Source: a virus. From it: a DNA stretch of 42,279 bases. The notes below the pieces were generated by a model that was given only the letters and a program-made list of their open reading frames with translations, was not told the origin of the DNA and did no database searches. Positions 24,767 to 32,787 of the stretch are shown in pieces. Every line of letters begins with the position of its first letter. Position 1 is the first letter of the stretch. Where the stretch lies: IMG/VR virus record IMGVR_UViG_3300008954_000097, positions 1-42,279 of that record; one strand, written 5' to 3'. Position numbers and translations under genes: made by a program.

Positions 24767-25837
24767 TTAGGGTGTTCCGCCGCCGACAACGACACCGTTG
24801 CAACGTAGCTGATTAGTGTGAATACCCATATTCAGGACGATTTCGTAACGGAAAACATCTTGTTCTGGGATACGGAATGGCCCTCGTACTGCGAAGTCGC
24901 CTTTCGTCTCTTTTGAGGCATCATGGCCAAGTGTGTAAGCGTACCATGCAGCAGACTTCATCATATAGATGACACCGCGACGGGCATTCGGGTCAGTAAA
25001 AGCAGCCGCTGTTGGATCAAGTGCATCTTCGAGGAAGAAGTCTGCGTCGAGGAACTTAACGCCTTGACGTACATTAGAAGGTGCTTTGTCTCCCTCAACC
25101 TTGACTACGCGAACCTGGTCATCCAAGTCTTCAATGTAATTGAGGTAAGAGTTTTCATCCCCCATCATCAAATCAACTGGGCCCATGGTCTTGCCTTGGC
25201 GGGAAGCCGCATAGTACACACGACGCATCTCGCTCCGACCGTTAGTCGCAAATGAGGTGATATTACCAAACTGGTTTACCCACCCTCCTGTTGCAGGCTT
25301 CGGAAGATTGAAGACCGTGTTAGTCTGCGCCCCAGGTGCGGCAAACTCAAGGGCTCCGTCTCGGGCAACACCGTTCGGGTTATAGGTTGCGTCACCGTTA
25401 AGGGTGAGAAAACCACCTACATCCAAACCATCGCCTACAGCCATTTGACGAGCAATACGCTCATGGAAGTCACCGAGAGCCAACTCAGGGTAGTGCTTCA
25501 GAATCCGAGCGAGGTCCATGGCACCATTCGCTTCAGCGAGGTCCTTACCAGGAACGTCGAACGCATAAATCAAGCGAGGAGCGAAGGTGTTACCTCGCAC
25601 CGCGTTCTGATTACGCCCACCGGCAATTACTTCAGAACCCGTAAGGATCTGGGTAACAGTACCGGGGCCGTCCGTGACAACCGCAAACTCACGAAAAGGG
25701 CCTGTAAGGACATCACGGTCAATGTTCCCTTTATTAACCACTTTTTCCAAAATTGGATGCCAGCGAGTAAAGAGTTCGCTGTATGACGGCATTAACTCCT
25801 GCAGAGCAGATGCAAGTACGTCAGGTGAAATAGCCAT
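24767..25837 (-). CDS. Major capsid protein
   Basis: This 356-residue protein has AGGAGG before the ATG and lies between the scaffold and decoration genes. Features agree with an HK97-fold coat protein: an N-terminal helix (SPDVLASALQELMPSYSELF), an E-loop-like beta stretch (REFAVVTDGPGTVTQILTGS), a spine-helix region (GAMDLARILKHYPELALGDF) and a C-terminal P-domain (FRIPEQDVFRYEIVLNMGIH). It would form the icosahedral shell with portal and scaffold. Length is normal. Identity is based on context and fold pattern rather than a signature motif. Confidence 0.75.
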   Translation of the reverse strand: MAISPDVLASALQELMPSYSELFTRWHPILEKVVNKGNIDRDVLTGPFREFAVVTDGPGTVTQILTGSEVIAGGRNQNAVRGNTFAPRLIYAFDVPGKDLAEANGAMDLARILKHYPELALGDFHERIARQMAVGDGLDVGGFLTLNGDATYNPNGVARDGALEFAAPGAQTNTVFNLPKPATGGWVNQFGNITSFATNGRSEMRRVYYAASRQGKTMGPVDLMMGDENSYLNYIEDLDDQVRVVKVEGDKAPSNVRQGVKFLDADFFLEDALDPTAAAFTDPNARRGVIYMMKSAAWYAYTLGHDASKETKGDFAVRGPFRIPEQDVFRYEIVLNMGIHTNQLRCNGVVVGGGTP

Positions 25838-25848
25838 GATTTAGCCTC

Positions 25849-26739
25849 CTAGCGCCGCTTAAAAGCATTTTGAGCAGCGATTAATCTCATATCATCAAAA
25901 GTTTTTACCTCATCAGAGGTATCTTTTCTAACTTGGTTAGGTGCAGAGGGGCTTCCGGTCGCCCCTGAAGTAATACGTGCTCCAGGCCGAGGCTTTGGTG
26001 CCACACCAGATGACTTACGCGCAAGCTCAACCGCATACTTCATCGGAACGTTCTCAGACATTGCTTTTTGAGCAATTTCTAAGGCGTCGTCCGAAAGTTC
26101 CATAGCTGCAGGAGCATATTGTAGGTCCCAACCTGACTCTAACAACTTAGTAAACTTCTCCGACATTTCTTTATCGTTAAAAAACTGCGGGTATTGAGTC
26201 TGATACCAACTAGCGTACGCTTCGGCTTCTTCATCAATCGCTCGATCTACAGCTTTCTTATACTCAGTGAAGTCATTTTGGGTAGTTAATGAAGACTTTT
26301 CCATCTCTTCATACTTAGCCTGCAATGCCTCAAGCTTTTCAGTCACTTCACGAGTGCGGGGGTCTTCTTGCCCCGACATTAGTGCCTCGTAAATTCCCCG
26401 TAGCCGCTCTGTTTCTGCGCTCTCTTCTGCCCGTGTTTTTTCAAACTGGGAGAGATAATGTTGAGAAAGTTTATCCCCCCACGGGCGCACTTGTTCGGGT
26501 AGCGTATCAGCTTTGCCATCCCAAGCATCCCAACCGAAGTCATCAGTAGTGGGAAAACTAGGTACTTGGGGCTCAGTGGTGGACGGTTTAGAGGCTGTGG
26601 TTTCATCTACTTTTTCCGTCGAAGAGGAAGTAGCAGCTACGGCCTCTTCTGAGCTAACGGGAGCAGTGTCAACATCAGTTCCAGCGACGGGTGCCGCTTC
26701 TACTGGCGTAGCTGCTACTTCGGTAGTTTCATCGCTCAC
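25849..26739 (-). CDS. Capsid scaffolding protein
   Basis: The 296-residue protein starts at GTG with AAGGGG upstream. The first 80 residues are disordered Ala/Thr/Glu/Val. A coiled coil spans about 95-175 (ALQAKYEEMEKSSLTTQND). A helical region follows (GWDLQYAPAAMELSDDALEI), then a Pro/Gly linker (KPRPGARITSGATGS). The extreme C-terminus is RLIAAQNAFKRR, a basic helix of the sort that binds coat protein in other scaffolds (P22). A similar helix ends or begins five nearby proteins. It directly precedes the coat gene. Identity is fairly sure; the shared helix suggests co-assembly of cargo. Confidence 0.7.
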   Translation of the reverse strand: MSDETTEVAATPVEAAPVAGTDVDTAPVSSEEAVAATSSSTEKVDETTASKPSTTEPQVPSFPTTDDFGWDAWDGKADTLPEQVRPWGDKLSQHYLSQFEKTRAEESAETERLRGIYEALMSGQEDPRTREVTEKLEALQAKYEEMEKSSLTTQNDFTEYKKAVDRAIDEEAEAYASWYQTQYPQFFNDKEMSEKFTKLLESGWDLQYAPAAMELSDDALEIAQKAMSENVPMKYAVELARKSSGVAPKPRPGARITSGATGSPSAPNQVRKDTSDEVKTFDDMRLIAAQNAFKRR

Positions 26740-27127
26740 TAGGTGCCCCTTTTTTACCCTCTTTACCGAGGGCTTTTTTAGCTGCCTGCATACGAAGAGT
26801 CACAATATCTAAACCAGGCATTTTGGAGGGCTCTGGTGCTGCACCACCGAGCATCCCCTCCAACATACCTTCTTCTGCGCCTTCTTCTGCACCTTCATCA
26901 ATTTCTTCTTCTGCACCTTCTTCGACCAACGCAATTTCATCTGAAGCCTGCTCTGCGGAGGGCTCTAGTTGCCAGCCATTCTCTGAAAGGACGCGGAGTA
27001 CGTCTTCGCCTGAAGTTGCTTCGCGAGCAATATAATCTGCCATCTCTTCTACAGTGTAAGATTTAGACGGCCCTTCTTCTATCGAAGGCTCTTCTGATAT
27101 TTCAGCTTCTTCTTCTTCGTAAGGCAT
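26729..27127 (-). CDS. Acidic scaffold-companion protein with AA-KAL tail
   Basis: An upstream ATG exists at 27133, but GGAG lies eight bases before the ATG at 27127, so the latter is chosen (132 residues). The protein is extremely acidic (EEEEAEISEEPSIEEG, AEEEIDEGAEEGAEE), with one folded-looking stretch (YTVEEMADYIAREATSGED). The C-terminus carries LRMQAAKKALGKEGKKG, matching the scaffold tail and the cargo tags. It overlaps the scaffold start by 11 bases. It may be a second scaffold-like component or packaged protein. A good promoter lies 20-50 bases upstream. Confidence 0.55.
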   Translation of the reverse strand: MPYEEEEAEISEEPSIEEGPSKSYTVEEMADYIAREATSGEDVLRVLSENGWQLEPSAEQASDEIALVEEGAEEEIDEGAEEGAEEGMLEGMLGGAAPEPSKMPGLDIVTLRMQAAKKALGKEGKKGAPSER

Positions 27128-27145
27128 GAGCATTACTCCAAGAGT

Positions 27146-27174
27146 TATTTACCTAAAAGTGTAACAATCGTCAA
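27146..27174 (-). promoter_or_regulatory. Sigma70-type promoter for acidic/scaffold/capsid block
   Basis: On the - strand, TTGACG (27169-27174) and TAAATA (27146-27151) are separated by 17 bases. The expected start lies a few bases before the GGAG of the 132-residue gene. The spacer contains TGTTACACTT (27157-27166), the element also seen at 7522-7531. An inverted repeat, AAAAGTGT upstream and ACACTTTT within the spacer, overlaps the -35 region and could be an operator. Confidence 0.55.
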
Positions 27175-27231
27175 GTACCTGGAACACTTTTAAATAAGTT
27201 TAATTAAATATTACTTAAGCTTCTCACTAAT

Positions 27232-27579
27232 TTAGTCCACGTTAACTGTCTTACCGACCGATGCTGCTTTTGTATGTACACGTTCTTTTACTTGGTCAAC
27301 GTGCTCACGCCAAGCATTGCTCGTGGCGCTTAAGATCTCTACATCAGGATTAGACTTTTGGTACTGATCCCAGTCAGATTTATTCTCAAACGTGCGCCCG
27401 ATCTGCCCTACCTCTAAAGGTTTAGAAAAAGTAGGGCCTATTGTTCGTACAGGACTAATCAAACGAATGACTGGTGCACGACATTCAGGACAGATCATCT
27501 TGTCTAAATCAGCCAGTAGACAAAATACGTCATTAAAATAGCCACACCCCTCAGGGCATTTTACATCATAAGTAGGCAT
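27232..27579 (-). CDS. FmdB-type zinc-ribbon protein
   Basis: This 115-residue protein opens MPTYDVKCPEGC and has C8, C12, C30 and C33 (CPEC), matching the zinc ribbon of FmdB-like proteins. Phages carry a longer version with a tail reading GPTFSKPLEVGQIGRTFENK then NPDVEI, as here. The role is unknown; FmdB was named as a regulator but most members are uncharacterised. It starts on a TAATG overlap with the preceding 262-residue gene and ends the cargo block, with a 98-base gap after it. Confidence 0.65.
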   Translation of the reverse strand: MPTYDVKCPEGCGYFNDVFCLLADLDKMICPECRAPVIRLISPVRTIGPTFSKPLEVGQIGRTFENKSDWDQYQKSNPDVEILSATSNAWREHVDQVKERVHTKAASVGKTVNVD

Positions 27580-28367
27580 TATTGCTCCCCTGGGGCGTCT
27601 GCTTTTGTAATTTTTGGATAACCATCCTCAGTTCTAGCCCCTGGTGTTACTTCCCAATATTGCCCGTCAGCATCTTGGAAGAAGACATGCTCTGCCCCTG
27701 CCCGATCGTCCTCAAAGTTAGGATAGTAATCCTCAAACTGAAGTGACTGTGGCTCTACCTGTAACTCTTTACCCAACAGATCACGAGCGTCAGTAACATG
27801 TGTCCCAACGTTGCCTTCAGGATAAGACTTCTTATATCTAACAAGCTTGGGCTGATTACCCCGCCAGATAGTATCTTCTAATTTCTTGAAATAGGACTTG
27901 GGGACTAACTTTGAGGGGTCCATATATGCGCGCCCATTCGATGTATATTTGATAGAAGTCATTACATCAGGTTCCGTGAGCATCGACGTGACGGCACCTT
28001 GGGAGAAGTCTCCTGCTAGACTATTAGCCTTGAGCGCCTCTAACGCCCCCAAATCTTCCGAAGTCGAGGATGTAGGCTGTTTATCCCCCATATACCGGGT
28101 ATACTCTTGTGACCCTTCTTGTTCAGGAAGTAATCTAATCCCCTTGTCTTCAAAGCCTACAACAGCATCCCCTTCAGGAGTGTAGTCGCCTACATAGAGC
28201 CTCTTGGGGTCAGATCCAGGTGAGCCCGTCATCGCAAAAGACTTCTGGGGGTCATTAGGGTCCTGGTTAATGACGTTTAAGTCCCACGAATGCTTACGTT
28301 GAGGCTCGGCAGTCTCCCCAAGAGCTTTTTTGGCTGCTTCTTCACGAATGGTTTTAGCGTCCGCCAT
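27579..28367 (-). CDS. Cargo-type protein with N-terminal AA-KAL tag
   Basis: This 262-residue protein has GGGGAG seven bases before the ATG. Residues 3-18 (DAKTIREEAAKKALGE) match the N-terminus of the ART-like protein and the ends of four others. The remainder is soluble with aromatic beta-type segments (RLYVGDYTPEGDAVVGFED, EHVFFQDADGQYWEVTPG). No family is recognised and no catalytic motif is clear. By its tag and location it is a candidate for packaging into the head and delivery with the DNA. Confidence 0.55.
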   Translation of the reverse strand: MADAKTIREEAAKKALGETAEPQRKHSWDLNVINQDPNDPQKSFAMTGSPGSDPKRLYVGDYTPEGDAVVGFEDKGIRLLPEQEGSQEYTRYMGDKQPTSSTSEDLGALEALKANSLAGDFSQGAVTSMLTEPDVMTSIKYTSNGRAYMDPSKLVPKSYFKKLEDTIWRGNQPKLVRYKKSYPEGNVGTHVTDARDLLGKELQVEPQSLQFEDYYPNFEDDRAGAEHVFFQDADGQYWEVTPGARTEDGYPKITKADAPGEQ

Positions 28368-28369
28368 AA

Positions 28370-29935
28370 TTACTCCCCTTCTTGAGTTGCCATCTTATCA
28401 TGTATCTCTTTTGCCCCTATCGCGCCCCCGGCCACACCATAGTTAAACCGGGGGTCTGTTGGGTCGAATGTCCCCCGGTTCCCAGTAGCAGACTTCACTT
28501 GTTTGGGGTCAAAAACCATATAATGATATGTCCCACGGTCTAGCCCCTTCATCCCTTGTGAGGTTCCCCAATCATGTTTTTGTGGACCAAAATAGTGATA
28601 AGCATCAGCGATAATACCGTCAAAACCCATCTTCTTGAACACATCTTTAATAAAAGCACTATTTACGAGATCTCCAGTATCCCTATCCTGAAGATACAAC
28701 TCACCTTTTCGTACAAACTCTACTAAATCTACTGCATCTACCTCATCCTGGTCGTAGATAAACTCTTGTAAGGGACGAATATCATACCCAGTAAAATCCT
28801 GCTCCCAAGCTACTTCATCAATAGCGGATAACAACTCTGCGATGGTCCCCTCTTCATCTATAATATCTCCTTCAGCGTCATAGATGTACCCCCGGTCAAA
28901 AATAGTCCGACCTTTTTTCCCTGAAGGGTCTAAATAAACTGGGTTATCCATCTTTGCATAAGTCTTCAGTACCGACCATGCTTGATCACCAAAAACATGC
29001 CTCTTAGCCATTCTTTTAATTAATTCTTCTTCAAGACCTTCAGAAATTACATTTTTCGATAAACCTGCTGTATTTGTTGTGCTAAGAAGTTCCTCAAGTT
29101 GTGCTATTTCTGTTTTATACTTACGCCCATATGAATACTTAGAAGTAAGTTCTTTGTGTAACTCTTCCGCACTTTCTAGAATTAACTTGTCATAAGCAGG
29201 ATCTAAGTCTGCAAGCCCCTCTTCAAGATGTTCAACCGCATCCGTCAACCTCTCCTGCATCAGATTAAAGTTGGCTTCAGCATCAGGAGCATTCACACTG
29301 GTATAGTTAAGATTTACGTCTTTAGGACGATCACTAAAATAAATAGCGTCACCAAAAGCCCCTCTTTTTGTCCCAGGTTTGAATTGGTCAAACTTATGGG
29401 GGGTGCCATGAAAAAGCTCAATAGGCTCTCCCGCGTCATCTACTACCTTCGACTTCCCAAACCAGTTCTTGAATTGAGGTAACTTAGTCACCCCTCCCGT
29501 GGGTAGAAAAGGTAAAGCGGCTTTACCCACCATCCCCGCTCCTACTGCAGCTTTTCCAATAGCAGTATTGGTAGCCACTTCTGTAGCAACAGCTTTCAGG
29601 TAATCCTTGTTAGCCTCATGCCTCGCCTCTGGAGTAAGCATTCTCTGCCCCAAGTCGCCCGAATGAATAGATGGAGGCTCTTTAGCCTCTACAACGCTAC
29701 GGACTTCTTCACGACTAGGCCACCTTTCTCCAATAGACTCTAACCGCGCACCCAATCCTAACCTTTGAGGCTTAGGTGATTCAACGGCTTCAGACTCTTC
29801 AACAGTCTCGGGTTCTTCCCACGTCGTTCCTACAGGATCTCCGGTCGCTTCCCCTCCACCAAAAGTGGTAGGCTCTCCCAATGCTTTACGTGCAGCTTCC
29901 TCACGTAATTTTTTAGCATCGTCATAAGAAGCCAT
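28370..29935 (-). CDS. ADP-ribosyltransferase-like protein (ART of phage polyvalent type), tagged
   Basis: This 521-residue protein begins with YDDAKKLREEAARKALGE (residues 4-21), the shared tag. A Gly/Ala-rich hydrophobic stretch lies near 114-146 (TNTAIGKAAVGAGMVGKAA). The enzyme part then starts with ELFHGTPHKFDQF (His176), GDAIYFSDRP (195-204), and much later YMVFDPKQVKSATGNRGTF (472-490). This order is that of the ART fold found in phage polyvalent proteins: H-G-T, then I-Y-F, then F-x-P-x-x-I/V-K-S-A-T-x-N-x-G-x-F. It would move ADP-ribose from NAD to a host target. The catalytic acid is not pinned down. A 260-residue helical insertion separates the motifs. It overlaps the portal stop by one base. 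Confidence 0.7.
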   Translation of the reverse strand: MASYDDAKKLREEAARKALGEPTTFGGGEATGDPVGTTWEEPETVEESEAVESPKPQRLGLGARLESIGERWPSREEVRSVVEAKEPPSIHSGDLGQRMLTPEARHEANKDYLKAVATEVATNTAIGKAAVGAGMVGKAALPFLPTGGVTKLPQFKNWFGKSKVVDDAGEPIELFHGTPHKFDQFKPGTKRGAFGDAIYFSDRPKDVNLNYTSVNAPDAEANFNLMQERLTDAVEHLEEGLADLDPAYDKLILESAEELHKELTSKYSYGRKYKTEIAQLEELLSTTNTAGLSKNVISEGLEEELIKRMAKRHVFGDQAWSVLKTYAKMDNPVYLDPSGKKGRTIFDRGYIYDAEGDIIDEEGTIAELLSAIDEVAWEQDFTGYDIRPLQEFIYDQDEVDAVDLVEFVRKGELYLQDRDTGDLVNSAFIKDVFKKMGFDGIIADAYHYFGPQKHDWGTSQGMKGLDRGTYHYMVFDPKQVKSATGNRGTFDPTDPRFNYGVAGGAIGAKEIHDKMATQEGE

Positions 29936-31755
29936 TAGAACGGTGCTCCTTTAAACCCCTGTGAAGCGCCTTGGAAACCTGATTGAACTCCAGGTTGAGC
30001 CGGGGCTGGTGAGCCGGGGCCTCCCGCTGGCATTGGTACAGGTGCCGGTTCTTGTGTCCCAAGAGGTAAATCCCCACCTGCCATCGACGGATCTTGGGGG
30101 CCTCCCCCTGCTGGTGGTGCGCCTGCTGCCTGCGGCATCTGCTGTGCAGGTGGCTGGTTAGTCAATAAAATCTCCGAAAGACCTAGTAAATCTAAGAGCT
30201 TAACAACAAGCTTTTCCTTATCTACTTGAGGAGACTCAACTAACAAAGGCATATACTGCTGGATCTTCTGCAACTGTACTAAACGGTGATTCTCTGTAGG
30301 ACTGTAAGGTACAGCCTCATAATCATAATCCATTGGATGCTCATAAGGAGATCTCTCGTCACGAGCCCCGAGAGACTTACGGGTTACGGATAAAACTTCG
30401 CGACTGTCCGTTAGCCTCACGGGAAGGGTGGTCCCCTCGTCTAAAAACTCTTCGTAAAGACCAATTATCATATCACCTAATACTCGGATAGTATCTTCAA
30501 CAGCCTTAATGCGGCGCCCATTTCGTGTTCGAGTAGACGTATCCGCAAGCGCAACTTCAGTCGCAACATCCGCTACCCCCACAACCCCCCGACTGTACTG
30601 GGGGATACCTAAAATAAATTCTACAGTTTGAGTGCAACGCTCCCGCATCTGATGGAAAGAGGGCTGAAACTGTGGGGTAGGTGTCTGCCCAATTAAATCC
30701 CTCAATGGAGCATTAGCTTTCCCCATCACAGCTACCATCGATCCAGGCTCATTCGCATCCCGTAAGGCTGTCGTCAGCGTTTCAGGGTTGTCGACAAGCC
30801 CCGTATTCACGAGAAGGACAGGTGTTGAAGAGTGCGCGTGCCAAAGCTCTAATGTATCGATCTCATTTAGGCGCTCTTGGATAGAGGCAATAAGCTTTAC
30901 ATCACTAATACCCCCAAGGTCTGTCATGTTGTCATTGAAGAGAAGCTGAGTAAACGGGTTACGCACGTAACGATACGGAAGCTCGCCTTCGAATAGAGCC
31001 TCTTCTACTCCATCAAGCATATGACGATAGCGGCCCTCACCCTCAAAATCATAGACTTCATAAACGGTCACCCAATCATAAACTTCTTTGGATGCCTCAT
31101 TTAACATTGATTTATTACGGATTGTGTCACGTAACCATGCCGGGTATCCACCAAAACGGGCTTTTTCGGCCACTTTTGCGTTATAGGTCGCCCCTTTGCG
31201 TCCTTTCTTCTTCGTTCGGCGTTGAAACTCTGCTTTAGTCAACACGGTGACTTCAACAAGGTATCGAATATCCTCCCAACGTTGTGCTGCGAGGTCATAG
31301 AAAACATAGCGAGGGTCTACAACGAAAAAGTCTACAGTCTCAGTATTAAAATTCCAGACAGACTTGAAAAACCCCCTTCCGCAAAGAGCCGTGTTTGTGG
31401 CCACTTTCCAAAGAAGTTGGTGAGTCTTATTCCGTCTTAACGTATCGTTAATTAAAGCTTCACGAAACTTAGCTACCTCTCGAAGTGCTTTACGCCGGGC
31501 CATGACAGTAACCTGGGGGTTTGTCGGGCAGACGTTTGCGATCATCGTATCGATATATGCATAAGGATAATTAGTTTCAAAGTTAACGTCGTCTTCGTTT
31601 AAGTCGGACCCTGCACCCGCAGGCAAATCAGTTGACGACTTCCAATACTCGGACAAGTACCAGCTACGATACTTATCCCAGATGTTACGCTCTTGGTTGC
31701 TGCGTTGCTTATGCGTCTCGATGATACCGAGAAGTTGCTTCGATGTTAGGCTCAT
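29935..31755 (-). CDS. Portal protein
   Basis: This 606-residue protein has AGGGG before the ATG. The N-terminus (NERNIWDKYRSWY-like QERNIWDKYRSWYLSEYW) and the following DVNFETNYPYAYIDTMIANV segment fit podoviral portals. So do the wing region (FFVVDPRYVFYDL) and the crown/stem part with IQERLNEIDTLELWHAHSS. Residues 535-606 are Pro/Gly/Gln-rich. It would form the dodecameric ring at one vertex, binding TerL during packaging and the adaptor afterwards. It lies among tagged cargo genes rather than right next to TerL, which is unusual. Identity is fairly sure from pattern and context. Confidence 0.8.
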   Translation of the reverse strand: MSLTSKQLLGIIETHKQRSNQERNIWDKYRSWYLSEYWKSSTDLPAGAGSDLNEDDVNFETNYPYAYIDTMIANVCPTNPQVTVMARRKALREVAKFREALINDTLRRNKTHQLLWKVATNTALCGRGFFKSVWNFNTETVDFFVVDPRYVFYDLAAQRWEDIRYLVEVTVLTKAEFQRRTKKKGRKGATYNAKVAEKARFGGYPAWLRDTIRNKSMLNEASKEVYDWVTVYEVYDFEGEGRYRHMLDGVEEALFEGELPYRYVRNPFTQLLFNDNMTDLGGISDVKLIASIQERLNEIDTLELWHAHSSTPVLLVNTGLVDNPETLTTALRDANEPGSMVAVMGKANAPLRDLIGQTPTPQFQPSFHQMRERCTQTVEFILGIPQYSRGVVGVADVATEVALADTSTRTRNGRRIKAVEDTIRVLGDMIIGLYEEFLDEGTTLPVRLTDSREVLSVTRKSLGARDERSPYEHPMDYDYEAVPYSPTENHRLVQLQKIQQYMPLLVESPQVDKEKLVVKLLDLLGLSEILLTNQPPAQQMPQAAGAPPAGGGPQDPSMAGGDLPLGTQEPAPVPMPAGGPGSPAPAQPGVQSGFQGASQGFKGAPF

Positions 31756-31774
31756 GGTCGCCCCTCTAAACTAA

Positions 31775-32194
31775 CTAAGGTTTTAAAGCGTTTTTTGCCG
31801 CTGTCATACGAGAATGCTTAAGGTCAGAAAAAGAATCGCTAGGAGGAGCCTTCATGACAGATCCAGTCACCCCTGACAGAATCGGAGCGCCCATCTCTAC
31901 AGGATCTCTTTCTGGAAGCGACTCCAGGCGTTCAGTTATACCGTCCTTTAAACCTTCTAAGTTCACCTTTCGCTTAGCCTTCATCATCTTGTCCGTCGTT
32001 TCACGGGCCTCAGTTTCAGTGGCTGTAGTGGGCTTATCTGAGCCTGGATTACGGATCTTACTCGTAACTTTAGCCTTTGAAGCGGCATTAAACTTGTTCT
32101 GAATAGAATCTTGAGGCGCTATTTTAACTGCCCCCCTTTGACCAATATCTATTGCAGGGCCCCTTAGACGTTCTGAAGCATTATAATCAGCCAT
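31775..32194 (-). CDS. Small tagged protein (C-terminal AA-x-AL tag)
   Basis: This 139-residue protein starts with MADYNASERLRG, almost the same as the next upstream protein's MANYNASDIRKK, and ends HSRMTAAKNALKP. The end resembles the scaffold tail RLIAAQNAFKRR. Thus it has a tag-like C-terminus and a related but incomplete N-terminal copy. The middle is polar and Lys/Thr-rich, with no catalytic or membrane segments. It is probably packaged or assembly-related. It overlaps the previous stop by one base. Confidence 0.5.
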   Translation of the reverse strand: MADYNASERLRGPAIDIGQRGAVKIAPQDSIQNKFNAASKAKVTSKIRNPGSDKPTTATETEARETTDKMMKAKRKVNLEGLKDGITERLESLPERDPVEMGAPILSGVTGSVMKAPPSDSFSDLKHSRMTAAKNALKP

Positions 32195-32787
32195 TATTTT
32201 TTATCCCCCAACAGACTTTTTATATCTTCAGCAGTTCTTCCAAATGAGTCGGCTTCATCTCTAAGCAGCGTCTCTTTGGGTGCCTCTCCCCAAACACCGT
32301 GCTGAGGCAGTCGCCTTGGGATATACTCTTGATTCGCCTCATCCCAACTACTTACTGCTTTTTCTAGCTGTGACTTAAATTCAGGTGAAAACGTAATAAG
32401 CCCGTCGTTCCCAAGTTGAAGGAGACTCTCAGATACCCCAGCGTTGCTGACCGTACTAGAACCTAAGAGGCCAATGTCACCAAAATACTTCTTTAATAAA
32501 AGACCCATATCCCTGTTTGGTTGCCAGTATTTGTCTTGTTCAGTATCTGCTTGTTCCCAAGAACTGTCTTGCATTTTTAAAGCTGTTTGGTAAGCATCGG
32601 CAGCGTTTTCCCCTCCTATTGGAGAAGAGGCTACCTCTACTTCATCTGCAAGCACTTCAACTTTACCCGGCATATTATCGGGGTCCCGCATAGCCTCTTC
32701 GTTAGTGACCGAAGTGTCCGGCCCCCATTTGTCGAGTGCTTTCTCCGCCGCTTTTTTACGGATGTCAGAAGCATTATAGTTAGCCAT
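32194..32787 (-). CDS. Tagged cargo-type protein (N-terminal AA-KAL tag)
   Basis: This 197-residue protein has GGAGG before the ATG. Residues 2-20 (ANYNASDIRKKAAEKALDK) carry the shared tag. The rest is acidic and helical (NAADAYQTALKMQDSSWEQ, FSPEFKSQLEKAVSSWDEA). No known family. The gene is between TerL and the portal, where only packaging genes are usual. The tag suggests it travels with the prohead. It starts right at the TerL stop, so it is translationally coupled. Confidence 0.5.
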   Translation of the reverse strand: MANYNASDIRKKAAEKALDKWGPDTSVTNEEAMRDPDNMPGKVEVLADEVEVASSPIGGENAADAYQTALKMQDSSWEQADTEQDKYWQPNRDMGLLLKKYFGDIGLLGSSTVSNAGVSESLLQLGNDGLITFSPEFKSQLEKAVSSWDEANQEYIPRRLPQHGVWGEAPKETLLRDEADSFGRTAEDIKSLLGDKK

